Shown: positions 1-6,779 of the stretch, one piece after another
Numbering within the stretch: position 1 is the stretch's first letter
Layout of the letters: each line of letters starts with the position of its first letter
Assembly (NCBI GenBank): GCA_029240015.1
Contig: JARBTU010000059.1
Location: 1 to 8,467, forward strand
DNA length: 8,467 nucleotides
Direction: 5' to 3'
Source: Oscillospiraceae bacterium
GTDB taxonomy: Bacteria > Bacillota > Clostridia > Oscillospirales > Ruminococcaceae
Notes under the pieces: generated by a model
Database searches by the model: none
Seen by the model: only the letters and a program-made list of their open reading frames with translations
What the model was told of the DNA's origin: nothing
Translations under genes and position numbers: made by a program

Positions 1-108
1 GAGCCTCATCAGAATTATGCTACTTTTAAAGATGGACACCATATCATGAAAATCGTTGATGCATGCCTTAAAAGCAGTTCGCTTCGTGAATGGGTAAACA
101 TTGATTAA
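1..108 (+). CDS. Gfo/Idh/MocA-type oxidoreductase, C-terminal fragment
   Basis: Only the last 35 codons are present, open from the left edge and closed by TAA at 106-108. The peptide has the pattern ATFKDGHHIMKIVDACLKSS followed by REWV. This matches the usual end of Gfo/Idh/MocA NAD(P)-dependent sugar or inositol dehydrogenases: a 'F.DG...M.IVDA.L.S' helix and then a short 'W..' tail. The catalytic and nucleotide-binding parts lie outside the window, so the substrate cannot be named. It is the only plus-strand gene here and converges on the germination operon, with a shared hairpin terminator starting 20 bases after the stop. The call rests on one short conserved helix, so the family is probable but not certain. 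Confidence 0.65.
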   Translation, partial: EPHQNYATFKDGHHIMKIVDACLKSSSLREWVNID

Positions 109-128
109 AAGAGTTTTATATTACCCAC

Positions 129-170
129 AAAAAAGCTATTCATTGTACAAGTACAATGAATAGCTTTTTT
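129..170. terminator. Bidirectional intrinsic terminator between converging genes
   Basis: The arms at 129-148 and 151-170 are a perfect 20-bp inverted repeat around a 2-base centre; in RNA the innermost pairs would open to give a normal loop. The outer pairs are A6 on one side and T6 on the other, so both strands read stem then U-tract. It can stop the plus-strand oxidoreductase gene and the minus-strand germination operon. The TAA stop of the small germination subunit (169-171) lies inside the outer A/T pairs. Confidence 0.9.
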
Positions 171-381
171 AGTAGCTTAAATGAAGAACTTTTTTAAGAA
201 AATCTCCCAGCAACACCATTGGACTGGGTATCACAACTCCCGACACATATAATATAGAAAGAACTACGCCTGTAATAAAAAAAGCTCCTACACAAAACAA
301 TTCCTTATATTTTTTTTGCTTAATCAGAGGCAAAAAATCTATCAGCGCAATGACCAAGAAAGCAAAGATGACATATGGCAT
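169..381 (-). CDS. Small two-helix membrane protein, GerD-type subunit of the germinant receptor
   Basis: This is a 70-residue protein with two hydrophobic segments, about residues 3-20 and 27-48, joined by a short basic stretch (KQKKYKE). The tail is IPSP followed by an amphipathic piece ending HLSY. Small two-helix proteins of this size sit in or beside many gerA-type operons in Bacillus and Clostridia and are called D subunits of germinant receptors. They are unrelated to the lipoprotein GerD and appear to modulate receptor function. The start ATG is 1 base after the TGA of the preceding gerB-type gene. An AGAGGAGGT SD is written in the last codons of that gene (the T-E-E-V-V end), so translation is probably coupled. 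The operon terminator begins at its stop codon. Family and position support the call; the exact role is not visible from sequence. Confidence 0.75.
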   Translation of the reverse strand: MPYVIFAFLVIALIDFLPLIKQKKYKELFCVGAFFITGVVLSILYVSGVVIPSPMVLLGDFLKKVLHLSY

Positions 382-382
382 A

Positions 383-1486
383 TCAAACTACCTCCTCTGT
401 CTGAGGCAACTTTCTCATCTTTGCGATAAGCAATGTCAGCATAGGTAAAACAAATTCAAACAGTGTCCATAAAATCGGCGTAGCGTTGGTACCCGATTCG
501 ACGTGCTGCATAGAAGAAGAGTATAAAATGAACGCATAAACAATAGCTAATGCTCCAATCGATAGAATAAAAGGTTTAAATGTTTCAAATTTAAAGATTT
601 GCGCCAATGACAAGACAGTCACATAATATAAAAAAGTAACTTTGGCAAATAGCAGAATGATAAGAACGGACGCAAACATGATTTCCAGCCTGCTCAGTGC
701 TTCCATCAGACTTGCCATTCTTTGCGTTTCAAAAGAAGGAAGTGAAAAAAGACCCAAAACATTCCCAAGAACCGCGGTATCTCTCAGTATCACCACCACC
801 AAAACAATTCCTCCGATTACAAATCCCCATAAAAAAAACTTGGAAATTTTTTTAGGCGGCAGTTTGATATTGGGCGTAATCATTAAAAACACCACGACTT
901 CTCCAAACGGAATCGTCGATACGACATGGGTGCCATGAACATATTCCATCGCCGGTTGGTCAAACATTGGCAGAAAATTTTGAAAATCAATAAGATTAGC
1001 AGTAAATACCACTGCTAAAGCCAGGATGACTATTTGTATGATGGAAAAAAGCGTATTGTAACGTGTGACAACTCCTATTCCAAAACGCACAGCCCATGCA
1101 CATACAAGTAAGAATAAAAACATAATAACAATACTGGGTGTTTTTGGCATAATTGTTTGATGAACAAAATCACTGAGATCTCTTAAGTTTAAAGATGTTA
1201 AAGTTAAAAAATACCAAATATACATTGCAGATATGATGTTACCCACAACGGGTCCAAATACCAATGTGTTAATCTGAATCAGATTTTTATCGGGAAAATT
1301 TCGCATAATTGAAATAAATATAAATAAAAAAGGCAGACACACCAAAAACGCTAAAATGACTACTATCCATGAGTCCTGTTTTGTAATACCTACAAAAAAC
1401 GCGGTCAGCAAAGAGGAAGCCTGCATATAACACGCAACAGAAAACATAAACTGAACTGCTGTAATTTTACCTTTATCTATCTGCAT
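383..1486 (-). CDS. Spore germination receptor subunit B (GerAB/GerKB family, APC-type permease fold)
   Basis: The protein has 367 residues, the normal length for the spore germination permease family (Spore_permease), and is hydrophobic throughout. About ten membrane helices are visible, near residues 10-33, 41-60, 78-98, 119-137, 146-163, 190-206, 217-234, 268-290, 305-322 and 337-355. The N-terminus (MQIDKGKITAVQF) and the region around TIPFGEVVVFLM (191-202) are typical. In Bacillus, B subunits sit in the spore inner membrane and hold the pocket for the nutrient germinant; the ligand cannot be predicted here. The ATG lies 2 bases after the TAG of the gerC-type gene. A GGAGG lies about 13 bases upstream, within the last codons of that gene, so coupled translation is likely. 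The paralogue letter (A, B, K) cannot be assigned from sequence alone. Confidence 0.93.
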   Translation of the reverse strand: MQIDKGKITAVQFMFSVACYMQASSLLTAFFVGITKQDSWIVVILAFLVCLPFLFIFISIMRNFPDKNLIQINTLVFGPVVGNIISAMYIWYFLTLTSLNLRDLSDFVHQTIMPKTPSIVIMFLFLLVCAWAVRFGIGVVTRYNTLFSIIQIVILALAVVFTANLIDFQNFLPMFDQPAMEYVHGTHVVSTIPFGEVVVFLMITPNIKLPPKKISKFFLWGFVIGGIVLVVVILRDTAVLGNVLGLFSLPSFETQRMASLMEALSRLEIMFASVLIILLFAKVTFLYYVTVLSLAQIFKFETFKPFILSIGALAIVYAFILYSSSMQHVESGTNATPILWTLFEFVLPMLTLLIAKMRKLPQTEEVV

Positions 1487-1488
1487 GG

Positions 1489-2679
1489 CTATTTTTTATC
1501 CTCCATATTTAAAGATGCACCTATTTTCCCTGGATTGATTATTTCCAATTTAATATCTGTGTTTATTTTTAATTTTGGAAACAACTGATCCCACTTATTT
1601 TTCAAGCTTTTCCATTCCTTGGGGTAATTTCTGTGGAATGCTGTGCCGAAGCCGAAAATATCTGAATTAAGTCTTTGCGCTTCCGATAAACAATTCATAA
1701 TATCTTGATGGACTTTCTCATTAGCCGCACGCTGAAGCAAAGGAACGATTTCATTTAAATTCATCGAGTCAAACCCTTTTATTTCGTCCAAAACCATTTG
1801 ACCTCTAATTTGAAGCGAAACTGAAATCACCCCGTCTTTTTGAATAATGGGTTTCATACTGCATTTTATGTTAAACGCCTGCATGTTTCCATAACCCGGA
1901 TCCAAAGAAATCTCTAAGGGAATTTCTTTAATCCTGCCCATTGTCCAAATATACCCATCTATTTGTTTTGAAGTTAATTGACCCACCATCTTATCTTTTT
2001 TAAAGATTGCCATACCGTCAACGGCAAGGAACGTGGTATCAATTCCTTTTTGCACACTCACAATCGGTGCTATAGCGGAGGAAGTAGGTTCAATTAATCT
2101 GCTTACAAAATCTTTTAAATTAATTCTTAGAGATTCCGAAATATTTGTTTCATCCCGAAGAATTTCCGATAAAGAAATTGCCGAATTTTTCTCCGGTTGT
2201 GTTTTGACAGTCAAAATATCCTTGGCCTTTGAATCTGCTACCAGAAACCAAACCTCCATACGCATTTGATAATACCTTAAAAATACGTCAATATAGGATT
2301 GGACCCCTTTTTCCGCTTGCTCTTTACCAAAAATAATAACCTGATTATGCTGTAAAAAAGGGGTTCGGCTATTTTTTGTATTCATTGATTCAAAAGCAGA
2401 AAGAATTCCTTTTGAAGTTGCTTCCATTACTAAAAAAGAATCGTTATCTCCTCCTGCACTATCTTGTTGAAGCGCCCCCCCGGACGGCTGTGTCTTCCCT
2501 ATCTGCGCTGTTAAATTAATCTCATCGGGATTTTGTGATGTATCAATTCCGATTCCTGTCACGATGGAAATCGTGTCAATCTCCTTACTGTCCCAACAAC
2601 CGGTCGTAAGCAAAGTAATGGATAAACATAAAATAACGCTTATGATTCGATTTACAGATGTCGTAAAATTTTTTTTCAT
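1489..2679 (-). CDS. Ger(x)C-family germination lipoprotein, receptor subunit C
   Basis: This 396-residue protein has a lipoprotein signal: basic start (MKK), hydrophobic core at 12-24, and a lipobox LTTGC with the modified cysteine at residue 28, followed by WDSKEID. A C-W-(D/N)-(S/R)-(K/R)-E-(I/L) sequence after the lipobox is a hallmark of Ger(x)C proteins. The rest has the expected two-part form: a GerAC N-terminal domain with the strand VTGIGID (40-46) and a C-terminal GerAC domain ending in ....KINTDIKLEIINPGKI. The C subunit is diacylglyceryl-anchored on the outer face of the spore inner membrane and is needed for receptor assembly. Its ATG has an AAAGGAT SD 6 bases upstream and follows the gerA-type gene by 25 bases. 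The A-C-B order is that of gerK rather than of B. subtilis gerA. Confidence 0.94.
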   Translation of the reverse strand: MKKNFTTSVNRIISVILCLSITLLTTGCWDSKEIDTISIVTGIGIDTSQNPDEINLTAQIGKTQPSGGALQQDSAGGDNDSFLVMEATSKGILSAFESMNTKNSRTPFLQHNQVIIFGKEQAEKGVQSYIDVFLRYYQMRMEVWFLVADSKAKDILTVKTQPEKNSAISLSEILRDETNISESLRINLKDFVSRLIEPTSSAIAPIVSVQKGIDTTFLAVDGMAIFKKDKMVGQLTSKQIDGYIWTMGRIKEIPLEISLDPGYGNMQAFNIKCSMKPIIQKDGVISVSLQIRGQMVLDEIKGFDSMNLNEIVPLLQRAANEKVHQDIMNCLSEAQRLNSDIFGFGTAFHRNYPKEWKSLKNKWDQLFPKLKINTDIKLEIINPGKIGASLNMEDKK

Positions 2680-2704
2680 GTCTTTATCCTTTCAAAAGAT
2701 ACTT

Positions 2705-4303
2705 TTAAGTCTCTTGGTGGTCATTTGATCTTCTCGTAGAAGGAATAAAGGTTTTTCTTCTTTTCTTATCTATATATGCAATGTCCTTAGGTCTCCCAGA
2801 CATGCTCCATAACGGCATTCGGACAAAGCTGTCCTGCAAATCCTGAGAAGGTATGACGGTTCCAAAATAATCCACGCCAAAAGACTTTAAAGAAGCAAGA
2901 TGGACAAGTATTCCTAAAAGTCCTATGGCGATCCCGAATCCCCCAAGGGCTGCGGAAAAAACCATCAAAATGAAACGCAGTATCGATACCGAATCAATTT
3001 GCACGGGAATCACAAATCCCGCTACAGCCGTAAACGCAACTGCAATAACCATAGGCGCACCCACCAGTCCCGCTGCTACGGCGGCATCCCCCATAATTAA
3101 GGCACCAACAATACTGATGGCTTGTCCGACAGGGCGAGGCAGTCGAAGTCCGGCTTCTCTGAGAATCTCAAAAGAAAAAACCATGATAAGTGCTTCGATG
3201 AAAGAGGGAAACGGTGTTCCTTCGCTTGCGTTTGCGAATGTGAATAATAATGTCGTGGGAATCAGCTCCTGATGAAAAGTCGTCAATGCTATATAAATCG
3301 GTACGGTAAAAATAGAAATAAAGTATGCCATCAATCGCAGCATTCTGGTAACGCTTGCATAAAGAGGCCGTATACAATAATCTTCAGAAGTCTGAAAGCT
3401 TTCAATAAATAAATAAGGGGCTGTGAGCACAAACGGACTTCCATCTACGATAATTGCTACGCGCCCTTCCAGTAACTTTCCTGCTATCACGTCGGGCTTC
3501 TCGCTGTAACCGACCGTGGGGAAAACGGAAAAAGGCGCATCTTCAATATATTCTTCAATATATCCCGAGTCCAAAATCGAATCCACTTCCAGCTTTTCCA
3601 GTCTTTTTTTAACCATTTCTATAATTCTGGGTTGGGCTACTTTATCAATATATGCTATACACACATCTGTGAGTGATTTTCTTCCTATCTTCATCTGTTC
3701 CATTTTAAAATCGGGACTTTTAATTCTGCGGCGTAAAAGCGCTGTATTGGTGCGGAAATCTTCTGTAAAACCTTCTCTGGGACCACGAACCACCAACTCT
3801 GTTTGAGGCTCGGTAACATTCCGCTTCTCCCATCCTTTTGTGCTGATAAGCAGTGCTTCTTTAAAGCCGTCAAGCAAAAAAACCGTCTCTCCTGCAAGGC
3901 ATCCTTCTATCATTTGAGTTTGATCTTTAATTTCAGACATATCCCCTGAACAGAGGATTGTTTTTTTGATAATATCCATGGACATATTCTCTATTTCCAT
4001 GCCATCACCAATGTTTTTATTTAAAATCAACGGCTTTATAATGCTCTCTGTAATCGTTTTGCTATCTACAAGTCCGTCAATAAAAATTAGCGCTCCACTA
4101 AGTTCTAGATTTTTACCAAATAAAATTTCATGTATTTTTAAATCCCCGCTATCACCGAAAATCAGTTTTAAGGAATCAATATTGTCCTTTAATTTATCTG
4201 ACAATCCCTTGGTTTTCTTCTCAGCAGATTGAGTTTCTATGGGTGGTGTTTGGTTTTGTTTAAACAGAAAAGTAATTTTCTTGACTAGAAATTTGATAAA
4301 CAT
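2705..4303 (-). CDS. Spore germination receptor subunit A (GerA family)
   Basis: This is a 532-residue GerA-family protein of full length. A soluble N-terminal half (1 to about 315) carries the signatures VVRGPREGFTEDFRTN (171-186) and EGRVAIIVDGSPF (279-291). The C-terminal membrane half has helices near 323-345, 395-412, 415-433 and 441-468, plus the conserved EGTPFPSFIEA (361-371) and REAGLRLPRPVGQ (382-394). GerA subunits assemble in the spore inner membrane with B and C and are thought to form the ion-release channel during germination. It is the first gene of the operon. Its ATG is preceded by AAGGGGTGA, close to the ideal SD with four bases between, and a sigma-G-like promoter lies about 40 bases upstream. 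The basic tail (KKRRK, 513-517) is cytoplasmic. No disruption is seen. Confidence 0.95.
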   Translation of the reverse strand: MFIKFLVKKITFLFKQNQTPPIETQSAEKKTKGLSDKLKDNIDSLKLIFGDSGDLKIHEILFGKNLELSGALIFIDGLVDSKTITESIIKPLILNKNIGDGMEIENMSMDIIKKTILCSGDMSEIKDQTQMIEGCLAGETVFLLDGFKEALLISTKGWEKRNVTEPQTELVVRGPREGFTEDFRTNTALLRRRIKSPDFKMEQMKIGRKSLTDVCIAYIDKVAQPRIIEMVKKRLEKLEVDSILDSGYIEEYIEDAPFSVFPTVGYSEKPDVIAGKLLEGRVAIIVDGSPFVLTAPYLFIESFQTSEDYCIRPLYASVTRMLRLMAYFISIFTVPIYIALTTFHQELIPTTLLFTFANASEGTPFPSFIEALIMVFSFEILREAGLRLPRPVGQAISIVGALIMGDAAVAAGLVGAPMVIAVAFTAVAGFVIPVQIDSVSILRFILMVFSAALGGFGIAIGLLGILVHLASLKSFGVDYFGTVIPSQDLQDSFVRMPLWSMSGRPKDIAYIDKKRRKTFIPSTRRSNDHQET

Positions 4304-4340
4304 TGGCTCACCCCTTATTTTATAAGTGATATTTTAATAA

Positions 4341-4370
4341 AATATTGGCAATAACCCATTGTTTTATTCA
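4341..4370 (-). promoter_or_regulatory. Candidate forespore sigma-G (or sigma-F) promoter of the germination operon
   Basis: Read on the minus strand, TGAATA (4370-4365) fits the sigma-G -35 pattern TGHATR. Exactly 17 bases later CAATATT (4347-4341) matches 5 of 7 positions of a CATNHTA-type -10. The start point would fall near 4333, about 30 bases before the gerA-type ATG. Germination receptor operons are known sigma-G targets in Bacillus, which supports the reading. AT-rich DNA makes chance matches common. Confidence 0.55.
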
Positions 4371-4453
4371 ATTGCTAAAGCCGCGGATGACATACTGTTC
4401 GACAGGAGACTGCACCGACGGATAATAACGAGATAAAAAATTTTCACCAGAAA

Positions 4454-4497
4454 CACAATAACCCGCCAAAGTAAAAATACTTTGGCGGGTTATTGTG
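4454..4497 (-). terminator. Hairpin terminator after the ferredoxin gene
   Basis: A perfect 20-bp inverted repeat (arms 4454-4473 and 4478-4497) encloses an AAAA/TTTT loop, with a GC-rich centre (CCCGCC/GGCGGG). It starts 10 bases past the stop of the flavodoxin-ferredoxin gene on the minus strand. The tract after the stem is T-rich but interrupted (TTTCTGG, then AAAATTTTTT), so termination may be less abrupt than at a classic site. It separates this gene from the germination operon. Confidence 0.8.
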
Positions 4498-4506
4498 CAC
4501 ATGGAA

Positions 4507-5400
4507 TCAGTTTTCTTTGTCTAACAAATATTTTTTTACTCCATTTAACATATATCCTTTTGCCAGTTCCTCAATTGGAGTTGAGTCCTCTTCCGACTTC
4601 AACTGTTCAATGGTATCCAAATCATATCCTTGCTTTATAACAATAAATTTATCTCCACTTAAAGACAATGCTTTTGCAGGACATCCGTAAATACATTTCA
4701 GGCAAAGAACACATTCTCCGCCAAAAACAGGCACTTTGTCTTGAATCATGATATTCTCTCGCGGGCATGATCTCGCGCATAGACCACAACCCGTACAAGC
4801 TTCATTCAGCTTGATCCGTTTTCCAAGCCGTGCAGAACCATGTTTGGATTTATAAAACTCCGCGGCAGAAGAGAAAAACCTGTCAAGCAGGTTTGGACGT
4901 GTTCTGCGCGTCACTCCTAAAAACAAATCATCAACAATTTTCTCTACTTTAGCAGGAAGAATCTCCAGCAAGAGAACAGACAATTGATTGGGTGTTTGCA
5001 TAAAAATATTGGACGGCATCACAAGCATCTGCTCATAAACGACTTCATAACCTTTTTTCTCCAAATGTCGGATACAGTGTAAACGGCAGGCGGTATTGGG
5101 TGTTATCTCTCCTCCTCCCGATACAGATATTACCACCGCAGGGGTTTTGTTTGCTTTAGAAAGGCTTTTAATATATTCATAGATGGGTTGCGGTGCATTT
5201 AAAGCATAAACAGGAAACAGAACTATCAGCATTTCTTGATTTGTGTCTTGGGAAGACTCTTTTTTCTTAAGTTCCTGCTTTTTAACTTCTGCACCCCTTT
5301 TTTTCAGACAGGCCTCAAACCTTTCCGCGACCCTTGCGGTACCACCTGTTCCTGAAAAATATACGAGTCTTACGTTGTCGGGTTTTTGATATGTATGAAT
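4507..5400 (-). CDS. EFR1-type flavodoxin/2x[4Fe-4S] ferredoxin fusion protein, predicted ATT start
   Basis: The 297-residue reading joins a flavodoxin-like domain to a ferredoxin domain. Near the start, VRLVYFSGTGGT (10-21) is the FMN phosphate-binding loop, and FPVYALNAP (62-70) is the second typical flavodoxin-like strand of this family. Two CxxCxxCxxxCP motifs give cysteines 202, 205, 208, 212 and 230, 233, 236, 240, ligands for two [4Fe-4S] clusters. Such proteins are cytoplasmic electron carriers of anaerobes; the partner is unknown. The first in-frame ATG (5230-5232) would delete the FMN loop, so that 241-residue version is unlikely. The frame is open back to a TAA at 5431-5433 and holds no upstream ATG, GTG or TTG. 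ATT at 5398-5400 sits 8 bases after AAGGAGG, downstream of a clear promoter. A sequencing error turning ATG into ATT is the alternative. Confidence 0.88.
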   Translation of the reverse strand: MHTYQKPDNVRLVYFSGTGGTARVAERFEACLKKRGAEVKKQELKKKESSQDTNQEMLIVLFPVYALNAPQPIYEYIKSLSKANKTPAVVISVSGGGEITPNTACRLHCIRHLEKKGYEVVYEQMLVMPSNIFMQTPNQLSVLLLEILPAKVEKIVDDLFLGVTRRTRPNLLDRFFSSAAEFYKSKHGSARLGKRIKLNEACTGCGLCARSCPRENIMIQDKVPVFGGECVLCLKCIYGCPAKALSLSGDKFIVIKQGYDLDTIEQLKSEEDSTPIEELAKGYMLNGVKKYLLDKEN

Positions 5401-5407
5401 AGAAAAG

Positions 5408-5415
5408 ACCTCCTT
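5408..5415 (-). promoter_or_regulatory. Shine-Dalgarno that fixes the non-ATG start of the ferredoxin gene
   Basis: AAGGAGGT on the minus strand is a near-perfect SD. Counting 8 bases from GGAGG lands on ATT (5398-5400), in frame with the flavodoxin FMN loop. There is no ATG at a usable distance in any frame, so this site marks the start. Confidence 0.85.
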
Positions 5416-5438
5416 GTCGCTTAAAACAATTTAAATAA

Positions 5439-5467
5439 AATATACTATGCTTTTTTGTGGCTGTCAA
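5439..5467 (-). promoter_or_regulatory. Sigma-A promoter of the flavodoxin-ferredoxin gene
   Basis: On the minus strand TTGACA (5467-5462), a 17-base spacer and TATATT (5444-5439) make a near-consensus vegetative promoter. The predicted start is near 5432, giving a leader of about 30 bases that contains the SD. The gene is therefore transcribed independently of the response regulator upstream. Confidence 0.85.
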
Positions 5468-5491
5468 TTCCAAAACGTGATAATCTAAAGT

Positions 5492-5530
5492 AATAAAGAG
5501 CAACAATTCCAGCAAATTGTTACTCTTATT
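5492..5530 (-). terminator. Probable terminator hairpin after the response regulator gene
   Basis: The arms at 5515-5530 and 5492-5508 pair over about 15 bases, with one G-U pair and one bulged T, around a 6-base loop. The hairpin starts a few bases after the TAA stop and ends before the -35 box of the next gene. The minus-strand tail (TTTATTACTTTAG) is only moderately T-rich. On the plus strand a T-run follows, but no plus-strand gene is seen there. Confidence 0.6.
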
Positions 5531-5532
5531 TT

Positions 5533-6621
5533 TTAGCTTTTATTACTTTCAAAAGTCTTTCTAATATCAGTAGGTGTTGTGCTGTTGTATTTTTTAAAAA
5601 GACGGTTAAAATAATCTGCATCCTTATACCCCAACCGATTGCAGATTTCGTAAATTTTAAGTTCGCTGTGCTCCACCAAAAACCGCGCTCTCGCCATGCG
5701 GACCGACGTGACATAATCATTAAAGCGATGACCTGTTTTTTGTCGAAATGTATTGCTAAGATAGGTATGGTTGATATAAAACTTCTCCGCAACAGAAGAA
5801 AGCTTAATTTCAGATTCGGGATTTTCAAGAATAAAGTGACAAATATTATGTAGTACACCGTTCGCTTCACGCGGGATAAGGCGGTGAACGAAATCAAAAA
5901 GTTGATACAAAGATTCTTTATAGATATCGGCACAATTTTTATAATCATCGATATCCGGCTCTTTATAACTGCTTTCGTCTAAATAAAGCTGGAGCCAGCT
6001 ATAATGAGAAAAAATTTCCGAAATGATGTTGATATAAAACCTGCGGATTACAACAGTGCACCCCGAATCTTCTTCTCCGCTCATATGCAGAATACTTTTT
6101 GCTGTGTTTAAAAATAAATCCACAACTTGATCATCATTTTTTCCAATAAGCGCAACCGTATTTTTTTCTTCCACCGAAGGGTAAGAAGTCATTGCTCTTC
6201 CCTTCTGAGCTATCCCCTGTTCCAGAGATTTTTGGGCTTCCAAGGCATCAATAAATTGTTTCGTTCTAGAAAGAAGTTCCGACACTTCCTGCTCTTTTGC
6301 GGGCTTAACAAGATAATCAAATGCACCCAATACAATTCCCCGACGGGCATACTCGAATTCACTGTGTTCACTGAGAAGAACAACACAAGAACATAATTTT
6401 TCTTTCTTAATTTCCTGCAAAAGCTTGATTCCATCTATTCTCGGCATACGTATATCTGTAATAACAAGGTCGTAATGATTGGATCTTAGCATTTCCAATG
6501 CCTGTACCCCATCCGATGCTTTCCCTGCAATCTCAAATCCTAAACCTTCACCCCAGACTTTTAGACGCTTTAATTCAAGGATAAAAATATCCCTATCATC
6601 CACGATAAGTGTTTGGTACAT
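5533..6621 (-). CDS. AraC-type response regulator (YesN-like)
   Basis: This 362-residue DNA-binding response regulator has an N-terminal receiver domain (about 1-120). It carries the acidic pair D8/D9, phospho-acceptor D56 in YDLVITDIRMP, switch residue S84 and conserved K106 before P107. A central region of about 120 residues has no recognised motif. The C-terminal AraC domain (about 256-358) has two helix-turn-helix units, near 273-297 (KLSSVAEKFYINHTYLSNTF) and 322-350 (KIYEICNRLGYKDADYFNRL). Such regulators usually control sugar uptake or utilisation genes. The start at 6619-6621 is chosen because it begins MYQTLIVDD, as receiver domains do, and has GGGGG 5 bases upstream; an ATG at 6661-6663 in frame has no SD. 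It follows the histidine kinase gene by about 160 bases but has its own promoter. Targets are not visible here. Confidence 0.92.
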   Translation of the reverse strand: MYQTLIVDDRDIFILELKRLKVWGEGLGFEIAGKASDGVQALEMLRSNHYDLVITDIRMPRIDGIKLLQEIKKEKLCSCVVLLSEHSEFEYARRGIVLGAFDYLVKPAKEQEVSELLSRTKQFIDALEAQKSLEQGIAQKGRAMTSYPSVEEKNTVALIGKNDDQVVDLFLNTAKSILHMSGEEDSGCTVVIRRFYINIISEIFSHYSWLQLYLDESSYKEPDIDDYKNCADIYKESLYQLFDFVHRLIPREANGVLHNICHFILENPESEIKLSSVAEKFYINHTYLSNTFRQKTGHRFNDYVTSVRMARARFLVEHSELKIYEICNRLGYKDADYFNRLFKKYNSTTPTDIRKTFESNKS

Positions 6622-6687
6622 AATAACCCCCGCCCATAAAAAATAAAATCTCTTTTCGCCCATAATTCATACTAAACATATATGTAT

Positions 6688-6716
6688 ATTATAATATAAG
6701 TAGCACTTTAAATCAA
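6688..6716 (-). promoter_or_regulatory. Sigma-A-like promoter of the response regulator gene
   Basis: On the minus strand TTGATT (6716-6711) and a perfect TATAAT (6693-6688) are separated by 17 bases. The start would lie near 6681, with a leader of about 60 bases. The -10 is inside a 14-bp palindrome (6685-6698), and a 10-bp palindrome ACATATATGT (6676-6685) covers the start point. Both are pure or nearly pure AT and may be chance, but they are placed where a repressor or autoregulator would bind. Confidence 0.75.
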
Positions 6717-6779
6717 CAAAAAGTTAATAATTATTGCTCAAATGGAATTTTTTTTATATATAGTTATGATTATCCATTA

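Noticed and set aside
2925..3272. A 115-codon plus-strand frame opposite the gerA-type gene
   Set aside because: It lies wholly on the antisense of a conserved membrane-domain coding region, shows no domain and has no SD; it is a shadow frame.
4368..4502. A 44-codon minus-strand frame (starts MCTITRQS, ends VIRGFSN) running through the hairpin into the germination promoter
   Set aside because: It has no SD before its ATG, its first third is the terminator stem, and it ends inside the -35 box. It is more likely a chance frame, although part of it overlaps the unexplained GC-richer block.
5315..5515. A 66-codon minus-strand frame starting with ATG upstream of the ferredoxin gene
   Set aside because: It is a shifted reading of the promoter and of the flavodoxin N-terminal coding region. 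It has no recognisable domain and its ATG lies upstream of the predicted transcript start.
6720..6779. Terminator after the histidine kinase gene
   Set aside because: Only a 6-bp AATGGA/TCCATT pairing with a loop of about 26 bases and an AATAATTATT palindrome are present; neither is followed by a convincing stem-plus-U-tract. Readthrough into the regulator gene is plausible.
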